Part shown: in pieces, positions 20,638-32,759 of the stretch | Layout: each line of letters begins with the position of its first letter | Position numbering within the stretch: position 1 is the stretch's first letter | Source: Coniochaeta sp. PMI_546 | Taxonomy: Eukaryota > Ascomycota > Sordariomycetes > Coniochaetales > Coniochaetaceae | Direction: 5' to 3' | Length of the DNA stretch: 64,000 nt | NCBI GenBank assembly: GCA_021432605.1 | Contig: MU271150.1 | Location: forward strand, 1,240,001 to 1,304,000 | The notes under the pieces: generated by a model | The model's input: only the letters and a program-made list of their open reading frames with translations | What the model was told of the DNA's origin: nothing | Database searches by the model: none | Made by a program: the position numbers and the translations under genes

Positions 20638-21821
20638 ATGCCGCTCGGAATCCAGCGCATCAATGCCAAGAAGTCGCACCCAAACGACCGAATCATCTTC
20701 ATCAAGCCTCTCAAAGGACCAGACGAGAAGACCGCACAGGACTTTCTGGAACGAATCGCAGCACAATGTGGTTCGTAATCCCGTCTCTATTCGCTGACAA
20801 CCGCCTCTGACACTGTTCGCCAGTCCCCATAATGAGAGAACACCACCTCTCCGTCACCTCACTCGAAGAATATGAGCCCAACCGTGAGTTCGTGGGCCGT
20901 AACTTCAACGCCGGCGAGGTGATCCAGCTGGTCCTCAAGACCCGCTCGGGCCACTGGCTGCCCTTCAACTACGTCCAGATGGTCATGATGCACGAGCTAG
21001 CCCACTGCAAGCAGATGAACCACTCGCGCGCCTTCTGGGCCGTGCGGAACTCGTACGCCGAGCAGATGCGCCTCCTCTGGACTCGCTCTTACACCGGCGA
21101 GGGGCTCTGGGGCCGCGGCGCGCTGCTGGGGAGCGGTGCTTGGGAGAGAGACGTTGCGCCTGCTGATGAGCCGCTGCCGGAGCATCTCTGTGGAGGGACG
21201 TATCGCTCGCGGGGCAGGAAGAGGAAGCCCAAGGTTTCGTACAAGGAGCAGAAGGAGAGGAGGATAAGGAAGAAGTTCGGGGTCAACGGTGCGGTGCTGG
21301 GCGAAGATGAGGAGGTTAAGAGGAAGCTTGAGGGAAAGAGCGTAGCTGCCAAGCCGAGGGTGGCGGGAAGTGCGAGGGGGCGGGAGTTGAGGGCTGCTGC
21401 TGCACTGGCGAGGTTTGAGACGGTCAAGAAGGAAGAGGCGATGAAGAAGGAGGAGAAGGAGGTCGTCGTTATCGACGAAGATGATATTGAGACGGCCAGT
21501 GAGGCCGAGACGGAGAGTGGTGATGAAGAGGGTGATGCGCGGGAGGTGGATGGTCGGAAGATATTGGATGGGAAGGGGCATCGCATGGTCAAGGTGTGCG
21601 AGGATGAGAATCCCGATGATGCGGATGTGAGGAATGAATTGTCAGAGCTGAGGGACTGGTTTGCTGGAGGTCCGGGTGGGAGAACAACACAAGAAGCACC
21701 ACCGAAGAACGAGGCGAAGGCCGGGGCTTTGGGCTCGAGCGGTGTCAAGAAGGGTTCTGCTACGCAGAGAAGCATTAAGGATATGTTAGGGCCCAAGACA
21801 GATGTAAAGAGAGAGCCTTGA
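20638..21821 (+). CDS. Wss1-type DNA-dependent metalloprotease (WLM/SprT-like), DNA-protein crosslink repair
   Basis: Two exons (20638-20770, 20824-21821) encode 376 aa. Wss1 proteases degrade proteins crosslinked to DNA and act with SUMO and Cdc48. The WLM domain fills about residues 5-170. The zinc site is HELAH (101-105, Glu102 catalytic) with the third ligand His111 in CKQMNHSRAFW. It continues SYTGEGLWGRG, as in fungal Wss1. After a basic linker (RKRKPKVSYKEQKERR), EVVVIDEDD near the middle is a good SUMO-interacting motif: a hydrophobic run followed by acidic residues. The tail (ATQRSIKDMLG) is basic and unassigned. The donor GTTCGT is weak, but the join V-P-I-M-R-E is in frame and family-like. 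It converges on msh3, with about 190 bp between stops. Confidence 0.9.
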
Positions 21822-22012
21822 GGACGACACCGCCGGCATGTTGAGTTTCTCTTATGACATGACTTTTGGCTCTGTATTAGGAAGTGCTCCATGTAGTATA
21901 CCCATGTGCTAAACAATTATGTTATAGTCAGACCCCTAGAGACGCCACACGATGATAGCCTGCCCGTATAAACTACATACTTCATGATGAGACCCAACAA
22001 TACACACAACAA

Positions 22013-25000
22013 TCACAGCTGCTCAATACTGGCAACAAGATGCTCCAACTGATCCGCCTGCCCGGCCATTACATCCATCATCAATCCAGCCGCAGCCATC
22101 AACCTCCTCTTCTTGACCTCATTCTCCAGCTCCTTCGACTTCAGCGCAGCAACATCGAGCACCTTCTTCGGTATCCTCGCCAGCCTTGCCACATTCAATC
22201 CATACGACCGATGCGCCACCCCCTCAGTGACCTCATACAGAAACGTAATCTCCTCGTCACCCTCTCCATCGCCTTCAACATCCTCACTCGCCTCCTTGCC
22301 ATCCTCCAGCGTCTTTCCCGCCCGCCGTGCAGAGAATTTCATGTGCACGCACTTCACCAACCCGCCCAGCCCCTCCGCCACCCGCGCCAGGTTCTGGTAG
22401 TGCGTGATGAACAGCGTCAGACACTTTGTCTCCCGCACGACGTAGTCGAGGACTGCCTGCGCGATGGCTGCTCCGTCGTGGGTGCTCGTGCCGCGGCCGA
22501 GTTCGTCGAGTATCACGAGGCTGCGGGGGGTGGCCGAGCGCAAAATGGCGGCTGTCTCGGAGACCTCGACCATGAATGTGCTCTCGCCGCGGAAAAGATT
22601 ATCACGCGCCCCCATGCGGGTGTGGATTGCATCTGCGAGGGTGAGAGACATTGCGGCTGCGGGGACGTAGGAGCCGACTTGAGCAAGCAGGACGAGGAGG
22701 GCTACGGCGCGGACGTAGGAGGACTTGCCGCCCATGTTGGGGCCGGTTATAAGTTGGGCTAGTGGAGAAGGGGAGGAAAGGCTCGTCGTGAAGGGAATGT
22801 AGCCGTTGGGAAGGGTGTGCTCTGCTATCGGGTGGCGGCCGTCGGTTATGGAGATTGAGGGAGGGGTGGAGGAGGGGAGGATGGTAGGTTTGCTATAGCC
22901 GGGCAACGAGGCCACTTTCGAGAGGGAGAGGAGGCAGTCCAGCGTTGCGAGTGAGGCGACCGCGTCACGCAACGGTTGGTAGTCTGCCGCAATGGAGGTG
23001 AGCAGTGAGGTGAAAGCCGCGTCGCAGGCTGCGGCGAGGGCTTCCTTGTGCTGATCGCGCTCAGCGGTGAGGCGGATGACATCCGGGGTGTGGAAGCGTG
23101 AGACTTTCTTGGTGCCACTGATCTTGGCCCAGGAGGCGGGGACATGCTTGAGATCCGTGTTGGGGACCTCGATGAGGTACTCTATGCCTGCCACGGTTAC
23201 GTATGTGACTGGGCTTTTCTTCGAGAGTTTAGCCGCTGCCTCCTTGCGGTGTGCATCAAGCTCTTGCTCGACAGCTGCGATGCCCATCTTGTGGTTCGTG
23301 ATGTCTTCTGTCTCCTCGTCGTCGCGGAAGAAGGCATATTTGTCGTCCTTGCGAGCTGCTTCAGGGTTGATCTTGTCCAAGTGAGAAACGACAATCTCGC
23401 CTATGGCCGGAAGCTGGGAGACGGCATTGGCCAGGAGAGGGGACTTGAAACCTGTGTCTGCGGGAGTCTTGACACGCGAGTATTCCATTGAGATCTTTTG
23501 CATTACCTGCAGCGTCGTTAGTAGCTCCGGGCGAGTGCATTTGCCATAGTAGATGCGGATCAGGCTCCGTTCCAGGTCGGCCTTGATGCCCTTCAGCAGG
23601 TGCTCCAGCTTGTCGACTTTGCCGGTTGACTGGTTTTCAAGCAGCTCCTCAACTGCAGCGACACGCTCCTCAAGGCGTTCTTGGTCCAGGAGCGGCCGGC
23701 CGATCCATTTCCGCAACAGCCTCCCGCCGAAGCGCGTCACAGTCTTGTCCAGAGCCCATAGTAAGCTCCCTTTCTCAGAATTGTCCGTCGAGTTCCGGTA
23801 CACTTCCAGACTCTCCAAGGTTGTCCCGTTTAGCAGCATATGCTGCCGCGTGCTGAATGACTGGAAGTATTTGGTTAGGTCAAAGATGTGCTCCAGCCCG
23901 TACTCGGTCAGGTGTTTTATCATGGACGACAGGCATATCGTAACCAGCTCCGGCAAGTGCAGAACCTTTTCCAGCAGAGCAGCCGATCGTTCGTCGCCTT
24001 CCTTCGCCTTCCCTGCATAAAATTGAGTTACGTGAGAGTAGGCCTCCGCAGCCATGGTCTTGCTCTTCGGCACTCGCTCCACACGGCTCCTGTCACCAAA
24101 GACATTCGTGCTGCTGCCGGACAAGTGCTGGAGCAACTTATCACTTGCTTTGGTAAGATCTCCAACGATGAGGAACTCGCAAGGCGATATGTGAAGCAGT
24201 CTGGTCTCGATCTCGCGGCGCATGAAACCATCCTCAAAGTTATCATAGATGATGTCTCCAGTGGCTGGTTGCACAGCTACGATACCCACGTCGACCTTCT
24301 CGTCAGTACCCGCGCCGTTGGCTTTTGACTCTGTGATGCAGAGCAGATATCCGCCAGAGGGAGCACCGTTGTTGTCGCTGGACTGGTCGAGCTCGCCAAT
24401 GTCGTCGACGTATGTCCCCTTGGTATAGACGTTGGTGAGTTTGCGGACAAAGGGCGCGTTGCGGTTGTCTCCGGCCTTCTTCAGTGCCGCAGTCTCGATC
24501 TGCCTCACGACACCAACTTTGTGCCCGGCCGCCACTAGCCGCTTCGCGTGTACCGGGAGGCGATGTACTGGTATGCTTGCCGAGGCGAAGCGGTCGAGGT
24601 GTGCCTCTGAAGGGTGCTCGTCGTACCTGAATTTGCCAGGTATGCAAACGATGCTCAGCTCCTTTGCAGCAATCCGGGCATCTTCCCCAAAGAATCTGAA
24701 CTTGTACCCGACCTCCACAATTAACAGGGTATCCATATGTTTTCTCTTGATATCAAGAAATTGTAGTTCCATCGGCGTCAGCTTGCCGGTCTTAGCGCCT
24801 TTCTTCCTGCCCTTAGTCTGAGCGGGCGGTTCCTCATCTTCCGCATCCTCGCCACCGTCAACATCCTCGCCATTGAGAGCTGTAGTCTCATCGTCGATAT
24901 GGAAATTCCGCCTCTTGATCTGGGCTATGCTATCCGGGTTACCGAGTTTCTTAACGAACCTTCGATGCAGTTCGTCCTTCTTGCGCTGCACCGAAGGGTC

Positions 25001-25396
25001 ATCTTCTTGGTCGCCGTCTTTAACGTCGGTTCCAGTTGAGGAACCTTCGTATACATATCGATTTGTCCTGGCCGTCGTCTTCGAGCCCGTTCTCGCGGTA
25101 GCAGGTTCGCTGGCGCCCGGTTTCGGGAAGAAGGTACTCTTTGCAGCGTCTAGAGTGTCGAGCTTGGCACGTTTCTGTAATATCCTGTCTGGAGTTTCAT
25201 TGCCGTTGTCAGGGTCCTCTCGTAGAGGCCGCTTTCGAGATGGCTCGCCGTCATTTTTTGCCGGAGAAGACTTGGACCCTTCTGCAGGGCTGTTCGATTG
25301 TTGGAGAGCCGCAGCAAGTCCATTGACGGTCCTAGGGGCGAAGAAGCTAGTCAGAGACGCCTGCTTCTTCTCCACCACCTTCTTGGTGCCCGCCAT
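22013..25396 (-). CDS. DNA mismatch repair protein Msh3
   Basis: Single exon, 1127 aa, the usual length for fungal Msh3. With Msh2 it forms MutS-beta, which recognises insertion/deletion loops in the nucleus. The N-terminal PCNA-binding box is QASLTSFF (12-19). A disordered charged region precedes mismatch-binding domain I ([17 protein letters not shown] and [10 protein letters not shown], the Msh3-type variant rather than the Phe-X-Glu of Msh6). Connector, lever and clamp follow. The ATPase has Walker [11 protein letters not shown] near 884 and Walker [15 protein letters not shown] near 960. The C-terminal helix-turn-helix ends [10 protein letters not shown]. An acidic insert (about 1034-1048) interrupts the ATPase domain. 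No break is seen. Confidence 0.97.
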   Translation of the reverse strand: MAGTKKVVEKKQASLTSFFAPRTVNGLAAALQQSNSPAEGSKSSPAKNDGEPSRKRPLREDPDNGNETPDRILQKRAKLDTLDAAKSTFFPKPGASEPATARTGSKTTARTNRYVYEGSSTGTDVKDGDQEDDPSVQRKKDELHRRFVKKLGNPDSIAQIKRRNFHIDDETTALNGEDVDGGEDAEDEEPPAQTKGRKKGAKTGKLTPMELQFLDIKRKHMDTLLIVEVGYKFRFFGEDARIAAKELSIVCIPGKFRYDEHPSEAHLDRFASASIPVHRLPVHAKRLVAAGHKVGVVRQIETAALKKAGDNRNAPFVRKLTNVYTKGTYVDDIGELDQSSDNNGAPSGGYLLCITESKANGAGTDEKVDVGIVAVQPATGDIIYDNFEDGFMRREIETRLLHISPCEFLIVGDLTKASDKLLQHLSGSSTNVFGDRSRVERVPKSKTMAAEAYSHVTQFYAGKAKEGDERSAALLEKVLHLPELVTICLSSMIKHLTEYGLEHIFDLTKYFQSFSTRQHMLLNGTTLESLEVYRNSTDNSEKGSLLWALDKTVTRFGGRLLRKWIGRPLLDQERLEERVAAVEELLENQSTGKVDKLEHLLKGIKADLERSLIRIYYGKCTRPELLTTLQVMQKISMEYSRVKTPADTGFKSPLLANAVSQLPAIGEIVVSHLDKINPEAARKDDKYAFFRDDEETEDITNHKMGIAAVEQELDAHRKEAAAKLSKKSPVTYVTVAGIEYLIEVPNTDLKHVPASWAKISGTKKVSRFHTPDVIRLTAERDQHKEALAAACDAAFTSLLTSIAADYQPLRDAVASLATLDCLLSLSKVASLPGYSKPTILPSSTPPSISITDGRHPIAEHTLPNGYIPFTTSLSSPSPLAQLITGPNMGGKSSYVRAVALLVLLAQVGSYVPAAAMSLTLADAIHTRMGARDNLFRGESTFMVEVSETAAILRSATPRSLVILDELGRGTSTHDGAAIAQAVLDYVVRETKCLTLFITHYQNLARVAEGLGGLVKCVHMKFSARRAGKTLEDGKEASEDVEGDGEGDEEITFLYEVTEGVAHRSYGLNVARLARIPKKVLDVAALKSKELENEVKKRRLMAAAGLMMDVMAGQADQLEHLVASIEQL

Positions 25397-27795
25397 GGTG
25401 CTGTATGTTTTCCTGCCAGGTTGGTTGGTGTCTCGCTGGCACTATCCATGTGTCTCGCCTTGGAGAAGATGACGCGCTCTCAGCAGCATGACGCGCTTAG
25501 AAACGCGGTCTGAAGCTAAAGTGCGTTGCAGGGGTTTCTGAGTGGATTGGGTCCGTGCTCCTCGATCTAAGGTACGGTCTGGCGAAGTACCTCAAGTACA
25601 CAAGAGACATCAGCCCCTCAACATGCCCGATCTTATCTTTTTCTTGCACGCGAATCGTGCTTGCTGAATGTTGACCGCAGTCACTAGCAGCTTCAAGTGA
25701 TATTGCATAGTCCATATTGTTCGGTTTGCTGATCTGCCCTGCGGTACCGTCCTGCAAATCTAAGATGACTAGGTACGCGGAGAAGGAAGACTGATATCTG
25801 TCAAAGTCTCAAGTTTCAAGCTGTCACTTGAGGTGCAGTTGCTGGGCATGTCAGGTATAATATATGCACACAGCGGTCAGTTGTTATATTTCCATCAACG
25901 AAGATCCCGAAATCTCTTCCTGCCGTTTGTCTGGTTGAGCTGCAACCTGCGTGGCAGCTCTGGTCAGTTGCCAAAGGCCCCCGTCAAGACATCTCTTCAT
26001 ATCTTGAGCCCGTATCAACGAGGGCGTCCGCGTTTCTGGCACGCACGAGGGATATTCATCCGATAATGTCCAGATCCGTGTTACTCGCAAAACATGCGTG
26101 CTCAAGCGACCACCCGGTCAAGCTTGTTATTACTTCGCCATTTGGGAAAGATGAGAGCATCATACTTACCTGGCTAACTTCAACGGCTACCCTTCCCTCT
26201 CATTTTCCAACGTGTTGCATGCAGGACCTAGGCGAGCCAGATCCGAGGCTAAATGTAAGACCGAGACGGGTAAAGCACGCTCCGCACGAGGCATACTGGT
26301 ATACCCCAACGCCACATGGCATCGCGGGATATCTGGAGATCAGCCCAGTGGCTGGATCTCACCCTCTGCGGCTTGCAGCGCCGAGACGTCCCGCCAAGGC
26401 ATGAGACGACCTTTGAGCAGAAATTCGATTGCTTCTGTCACGATTTTGTTCTCGTCTTCGGTGACGTGACGACCACGACTTACCACTAGTTAGCGCCGAG
26501 TGCATGCTTGATGCCTCATTCGTCTCGAACGCATCGGTGAAGTGGACAAGGGGCGTTTGACGGAATAAAGCCGGCTGCTCCGAGTAACGGACGTTCGCTT
26601 TGCGGCTCCTTAGTGATGACGATGCATGGTATATGCGGCCTAATGCATTCGTCTACTTGCCACAGGCGAGTGTGGGTTCGACAAGGCACATATAATAAGT
26701 ATTATTGCCTAATTGATTTCTAGGTACTCCCGAGATCACCGCCCGAAACACACGCCGGGATCGATGTTGAGCCCCAGCACAGAGTTCCACCCTTCCTATT
26801 GGGGTCACGACATCCTACGCGATCTCAAAATAACGAACTCGCCCATTTGGAAAACGCCGTGCGGTAGCAACTAGATGAAGCCGTTACCTGTTCTTGGCAC
26901 GCAGCCGCAAGTCACTGCTCCTCAGTTGCTAGCAGTGGCATTGAGTTGTAGAATGGACAGTTGAGCACTAGCAAAGTAGCTACACGCGTAACTACGAGAG
27001 AATCTAGATCACTCTTGGCTTTATGTGCTAAGAAGTCAAGCTGCTGATAGAGCTCAGCGCACTTTCTGTCTCTAGCCTCCAGGGCTCCAGGACGTGAATG
27101 GTTTCCGTCTAGGTAGCTTGGGAGCTCTGAGAGAGGTCGACTTGATCCCAAGTCGCACCGATTCAGGTCTCACCCGTTCCAGACAAACCCGTCCAATAGC
27201 TGTTTACCGTTACGATACACACACTACATGGGATCATGCAGCGGAGAGCCTCATGTCACAGCATCAAGCTCCTGAACGATGGATATGGACAGTCTCAACC
27301 GGGCTCAAGTGGGCCAAGCCGGGTCCATGAACGACTCAGATTTGATCAATTCCTAGCCGTCTTGATCGCGATCGTCGTCGTCAATGTTATTTGTGTACCT
27401 GGATGCCACTAGGAATGGTCATATCCAAGCATGGATTGGGTCATATTGGATAAAGTATCGTCCCGGCCGGGTCCTCTAAATCTTCAGCCATCCATGCCTC
27501 GCGGCTCCACCGGCCAGCTTGACCTTTGGGACTGGACGACTTCCGGTCCGGCCGTCCGTCATGCCCTCTCGTTATGAAGACTCGAGAGCATGTGCTCATA
27601 TATCCCCTATTCTACCTCCTCTGAAGCACGTCTCTTGTCTCGCGTTTGTCTTTCTGCAGTGTCTCACGACCAAGCCCCGGTTCTCTAAGCGCATCCGACA
27701 CGAGCAGCGGTTTGTTGGAGCCGGGTCTCGATAATCCCTTACTCCTACCACACCAAGCCTTCCACCACAGTTTGGTGATCGCTCCGCCTTGCAGC
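25397..27795. other. Large divergent intergenic region, no supported gene
   Basis: About 2.4 kb upstream of both msh3 and the sugar transporter. The short frames (for example 26066-26469) show no motif, coding bias or plausible splice structure. No transposon ends, long repeats or tRNA are seen. The length suggests a complex promoter for the transporter, as inference only. Confidence 0.45.
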
Positions 27796-29686
27796 ATGGG
27801 CGTCTTCACTAAGAAGCCTCGTGTCGAGGCAACGATCCAGGCTCAGGAGGAAGCCCCTGCGTTCGAGAAAGTCGACTGGAAGAGGGACCGGGGTCTCCGC
27901 AAGCTTTACTTCTACGCCATCATCCTCTGCATGGCTTCCGCAACCACCGGCTACGACGGGTGAGCACAATTGAAATGCAACGACATGGCAAGGTCATATT
28001 AACCAATTACTCTAGCATGTTCTTCAACTCAGTCCAGAACTTCGACTCGTGGAAGGACTACTTTGGCAATCCCCAGGGATCCATGCTAGGTCTTCTAGGT
28101 GCCCTCTATCAGATTGGTAGCTTGGTGTCCATACCATTTGTGTAAGTCTTTGGTGCTTCGAGATAATACGTGTACGCTGACATGGTGCCAGTCCTATCTT
28201 GACTGATAATCTTGGACGCAAGCTTCCTATCGCAATAGGGTGCGCTATCATGATCGTTGGTGCCGCTTTGCAAGGCAGCTGCAGGAACCTAGGAAGTTGA
28301 GTGCTCCGTGGTCACCCCCCGTGCTTCTATTCCAGTGAAGATCAAGAGGGGTACTCCTACTCCCTACTAACACCTCGAAGCTTTCATGGGCGGTCGTATT
28401 CTCCTAGGTTTTGGCAATAGTCTGGCCCAGCTCGCCTCCCCTATGCTTCTCACAGAGCTTTGCCATCCGCAACACCGCGGTCGACTGACCACAGTGTACA
28501 ACTGCCTGTGGAACGTCGGTGCCCTGCGTGAGTGCTACCCTTCCTATGCCCACCAGTCAAGTCGTTCCCGCTAACATCTCCAGTCGTCGCGTGGATCTCA
28601 TTCGGCACAGATTACCTCAATAACGAATGGTCCTGGCGCATTCCCGCCCTTCTTCAGGCGCTCCCTTCCGTCATCCAACTGATCTTCATCTTCTGGGTTC
28701 CCGAGTCTCCGCGATACCTCATGGCAAAGGACAAGCATGAGCAAGCTCTCGCCATCTTAGCCAAGTACCACGCAAATGGCAACCCGCACCACCCGACCGT
28801 CCAGTTCGAGTACCGCGAGATCAAAGAAACGATCCGACTGGAAATGGAAAACAAGAAAAACAGTAGCTACACGGACTTTTTCAAGACAAAGGGGAATAGG
28901 TATCGCCTCGCCGTTTTGCTCTCTCTCGGCATCTTCTCGCAGTGGTCCGGCAATGCTATCATCTCGAACTATGTCTCCAAATTATACGATACGGCGGGCG
29001 TCACAGATCCAAATAAGAAACTCGGCCTTTCCGGAGGTCAGACTGGACTAGCACTCGTCGTATCCGTCACAATGGCCATGCTCGTTGACAAGGTCGGCCG
29101 CCGGCCTATGTTCCTCGCGGCTACTGGAGGCATGTTCGTCACTTTCGTCTTTTGGACACTGACAGCGGGACTCTACGAGGAACACAACGCCCCGGGGTCG
29201 AACTACGCCATGATATTCTTCATCTGGGTGTTTGGCATCATGTACTCGCTCGCCTGGTCTGGACTCCTTGTCGGCTACGCCATCGAGATCCTGCCATACA
29301 AGCTCCGTGCTAAGGGCCTGATGATTATGAACGTCTCTGTACAGGCGGCGCTGACGCTGAATATCTATGCTAACCCGCTTGCGTTTGATTACTTTACTGG
29401 GCATACGTGGAAGTTCTATCTTATTTATACTGTGAGCTTCTCCCATGGCTGTGTATACATATTGATAATTCACGGGCAGGAAACTAACTGGACCATCTAG
29501 TGCTGGATCTTCCTCGAGCTCGTCTTCGTGTACTTCATGTACGTTGAGACCAAAGGTCCAACCCTCGAGGAGCTGGCCAAGGTCATCGACGGCGACGACG
29601 CCAAGGTTGCGCATCTCGATATACACCAGGTCGAGAAGGAGATCGATATCGCCCACCATCATGAGGACATCAAGGACAAAATTTAG
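27796..29686 (+). CDS. MFS sugar-porter transporter (hexose/lactose-permease type)
   Basis: Six exons (27796-27959, 28016-28141, 28192-28295, 28381-28527, 28584-29431, 29501-29686) join in phase to 524 aa. A plasma-membrane importer of the major facilitator sugar-porter family with 12 expected membrane segments. Family marks are NLGRK after TM2, GGRILLGFGNSLAQ, PESPRYL at the end of the N-terminal half, DKVGRRP in the central loop and VETKGPTLEEL at the C-terminal end (usually PETKG). The sequence FSQWSGNAIISNYVSK in TM7 resembles fungal lactose/cellodextrin permeases; the real substrate is open. All introns are short, and the intron before exon 4 has a CTAACAC branch site. Five introns suit this family. 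Confidence 0.93.
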
Positions 29687-30774
29687 GCCGACTACCTTGA
29701 TCGCTTTTTGTCAGAGTCGGTTGTAAGTCTAGATACCAGGGTGAATTTGTTTGATCAACTGGCTCTGGTACAATGGTGCTTATGCAGTCATCACGGATTT
29801 TGCGGAGGGCTTCAAGAAATCTCCAAGTGATGGCACACGCTGTCTGTCTATGTCTGGTTTTTCCTGTAGACTAGTCTCGAATGGAGTCAGACCAATGCCT
29901 AATACTAAATCCCTGATCTAATATCACCTGAGGACGGAGTAATAGCCAAGGCAGAAGGAAAACTTTTCACGGCGTCCCTCTCTTTCCCTCCAACCCCCCA
30001 GGCAGACAGGCTCCGAAGCCAATACGATCCTGTCAGTCTAGTCAGGGTGTAGGATGGTGATAACCCTCTGTCGACGACTTGCTCAACGCTTGGCGGCAAC
30101 AAACCTCCGCCCTTTACCCAGACAAACTCACAAGACTATCACACTTGAGTGCCGAGATATTGATGTCCATGCTGCGTAGAAAATTAGTTTACGGATGTTG
30201 GGGGCCAAACTAATCCTGACTACATCGGCTAGAATAAGTCACTGGACATCATGAACCCATATGTCTGCGCCGTCAGGGATCGCTGCTGTGCATCGCGCAT
30301 GTAGATTTGGCGACTGCGTGCAGTTCTCATCAGACAAACGACAGGGAAAAGTGGCGAAATGACTGCCCTTTGCCGTTCTCGCCCCGGGACTCCTAGGACA
30401 GGGGTAGGTACTGCGTATTAGCAACTGCTTGCCATGTTACCTGCAGATGGACGTCTGTCAGTTCTCAACTATCAGAATGACTACAAAGCGTGATCATGAT
30501 CCTAAATACCAAGGAAAGCAGAGTTGTATAAATAGTCGCTGCGTGTAAGATGGCCCCCAACACTCAGAGGTCACAAGGTCTAGTGTAGCAGTCTTGTCCT
30601 TCAGTTGTAAGAGCAATGCACGTACGGAGGCTAAATGCTTCTCACTATAAAGCCTTTGCAAACGCCCGCGAGATTACTGACCGTGAGAAGTCGTCCACAA
30701 CAGCTTGTATAAGCTCTCAGCTCAGCTACAAGTCCAGTATCGCAAAAGCATTCAACATCTCGACGTCTTACACA
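29687..30774. other. Intergenic region and promoter of a small secreted protein gene
   Basis: About 1.1 kb. No gene is supported except the TATA box at 30527-30534. The in-frame extension upstream of 30775 lacks coding features. Confidence 0.5.
30527..30534 (+). promoter_or_regulatory. TATA box
   Basis: Consensus TATAAATA about 240 bp upstream of the ATG at 30775, suggesting a regulated core promoter for the small secreted protein. Confidence 0.5.
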
Positions 30775-31080
30775 ATGGTCGCACCTAAGGCCCCAATCCT
30801 CATCCTTACCTCCCTCACCCAAGCGCTCGCCTTTCAAGTCTGCTTTAGAAACGGCGACGCGTACCCATGCTACTACCCGAACATTCAAGACGGACGAGGT
30901 GTCACTCAACCAAACGTGAAATATTTCTTCCCGCAAATACAGGCTAAGAACGTCTTGATTGAGGGGGAGGGCAGGTGCCAGCTGAACTTCGGGCCCGGGT
31001 GGGAGCCCGTTATCAACGGAAATGTCGAGTACAAATACGCGGACTGGATTCGCCCAAACTGGATTGTGTGCACGTGGTAG
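30775..31080 (+). CDS. Small secreted protein with four cysteines
   Basis: Single exon, 101 aa. A signal peptide is clear (MVAPKAPILILTSLTQALA, cut before FQVC). The mature peptide of about 82 residues has four Cys (QVCFRNG, YPCYY, GRCQL, IVCTW), enough for two disulphides, and many aromatic residues. No family is recognised. The frame is open upstream, but the ATG at 30775 is chosen because it starts exactly at the signal peptide, follows a consensus TATA box and has context ACAATGG. Candidate effector or antimicrobial-type peptide by class only. Confidence 0.65.
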   Translation: MVAPKAPILILTSLTQALAFQVCFRNGDAYPCYYPNIQDGRGVTQPNVKYFFPQIQAKNVLIEGEGRCQLNFGPGWEPVINGNVEYKYADWIRPNWIVCTW

Positions 31081-31889
31081 AGAAGTCACGGTATTGCAGG
31101 GTTGAGGCTTGTGAAGGCTACAACAAATATGGGTACTTGCAAGGCACTGACTACCTTAGGTAGTAAGGGCACAGAGATATAAGCAGTGTTACTCCCCTAG
31201 GCGGTGCGATGTATCCAGTAGCCATGCCCTTCGCGTTGGGCTCTTATTGTGAGCAAGAGAAGGTTCGAGTCTGAAGAAAGAGGGAGCCCGCGCCATAGCC
31301 CATGTACTCAGGTGGTTCTTTTGTGTTGCGGTCGTTCCATAATATATCAGCACAAGGAGAGAGACAAAATCCCATACAGCCTCTCTCCTACAAGTCAACC
31401 GAAATGCCCCAAGGCAGATCACTTTGTCACGGATAGTATTGCACTCACCAGGATGAAAGCATGTGAGTATCCATGCGAAACAATGTAATCACGAAACCAG
31501 ATCGTCCCCTTTACTGGTGGCTTCCTTATTAACATAACAAAACATTATCAAGCGCTTTATATCTGGTTAGCAGACACGGCAGGATCGACGAACATCGGTC
31601 GGACTCGGAGGAAGACAAAATGCTTGCTTATAATTAAGATATAATCATGTCTGTAGTCTGTAGAAACGATCAGCAGTCAACTTGAAATACAAGCAGGTCA
31701 ACTTCTACCCAGACTAAAACTTCATCTCTCGAACCGAACACTTCAAACACCGAGACATCAAATGTCAACAGGCATAGGTGCTATGAGAGATTAGGATCAG
31801 TGACCCGAGCGAGGCTGCAATGCAGGGGGTGAAGCTTCCGGAATCTTCAGGATTATTATGGTATCTATGGCCGTCATCGGCTCATAGTC
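31081..31889. other. Convergent intergenic region
   Basis: About 810 bases of 3' flanks. It contains a palindromic ACTACCTTAGGTAGT at 31150-31164. No gene is supported. Confidence 0.5.
31150..31164. repeat. Short palindrome ACTACCTTAGGTAGT
   Basis: Seven-base arms around a central T. A related TACCTTAGGTA core recurs at 58172-58182, with a degenerate copy near 20408. Confidence 0.6.
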
Positions 31890-32759
31890 TTAGCACCACA
31901 TCTCATTTCTCATGGTGGACAACCAGAGCGACTGGGTTGGGTATTCGTCCAACGCCATGCGAATGTACTCGTGCCAATCATCGTTCCATCCACTGTTGCA
32001 ATATATTGCCGTCGAGAATTCCCAGTAGGTCGGGAGCCAAGACGCAAACTCCCAGTCGATAAGGACCGGCGTCCCATCTGGCTGCACCATGATGTTCTTC
32101 CTCTGGAAGTCGTTGTGGGTGAAGACGGGAGAGCCATTGCCGCGGAGGACGCTTGGCAGGACATGCTGGTAGTACCGAGCCTTGTGGGCCATGCGCTCGC
32201 CGGTTTCGAAGGAGTATGCCCAAATGATGTAGTCGATCAGTTCGTCCTCGGTCCCAAACGATGACTTCGGGTTCTCGTCAGCATCCCGAGCCGCCAAAAA
32301 CATGTCGCCGAGTGGCGGTCCGCCGGTAATGTCGCCGAAGTAGCCCGGCGGCTGCAGCTGCCGGAGCTGATCGAAGTAGGTCCGAAGAGTCATGGCGATG
32401 TCGGTTTTGCGAGCCTTGTTCAAGCTGTCCCATAACTCTAAGAGCGTAGTGCCTGGTACATATTGCATGACGATATATGTGACAACACCGTGCTCATCTC
32501 GACTCTGGTAAATTGCGTAGACTTTGGGAACCGGCACCGTCGTAGACTTTGCCACGAACATCATGTTATGGCCCTCGATAGGGTCGACATGATAGCCGTA
32601 CTTGATGATGAATCTCTGCTGCACCTTCACCAAGTGAGAGCCGGTGGACTCATGGACCGAGACTTCGGAGCCGTTAATATCGTTAGGGGTTGGCAGAGGA
32701 TTAGAATGATCCTGAGACTGGTGCAGGAACAAGATCTCGTATAGCCTTTCGTTGGGCAT
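31890..32759 (-). CDS. Aminoglycoside-phosphotransferase (APH) fold kinase-like protein
   Basis: Single exon, 289 aa, from the ATG at 32759 (context ATCATTATGCCC). The protein-kinase-like APH/choline-kinase fold is shown by the hinge-like YIVMQYVPGTTLLELW, the Brenner catalytic motif VFTHNDFQRKNIMV (Asp is the base, Asn binds magnesium) and the metal-binding VLIDWEFA. The N-lobe has FIIKYG with the likely ATP-contacting Lys. Fungi carry many such genes, mostly of unknown substrate (small-molecule kinases), so resistance to aminoglycosides is not implied. The residues named all match a working enzyme. An upstream exon cannot be excluded. Confidence 0.85.
   Translation of the reverse strand: MPNERLYEILFLHQSQDHSNPLPTPNDINGSEVSVHESTGSHLVKVQQRFIIKYGYHVDPIEGHNMMFVAKSTTVPVPKVYAIYQSRDEHGVVTYIVMQYVPGTTLLELWDSLNKARKTDIAMTLRTYFDQLRQLQPPGYFGDITGGPPLGDMFLAARDADENPKSSFGTEDELIDYIIWAYSFETGERMAHKARYYQHVLPSVLRGNGSPVFTHNDFQRKNIMVQPDGTPVLIDWEFASWLPTYWEFSTAIYCNSGWNDDWHEYIRMALDEYPTQSLWLSTMRNEMWC

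Noticed and set aside
20997-21916. Two long minus-strand frames over the Wss1-type gene
   Set aside because: Ser- and Leu-rich mirrors of the acidic and basic tail; no domain or promoter.
22040-22762. 240-codon plus-strand frame over msh3
   Set aside because: Antisense to the conserved ATPase domain of Msh3.
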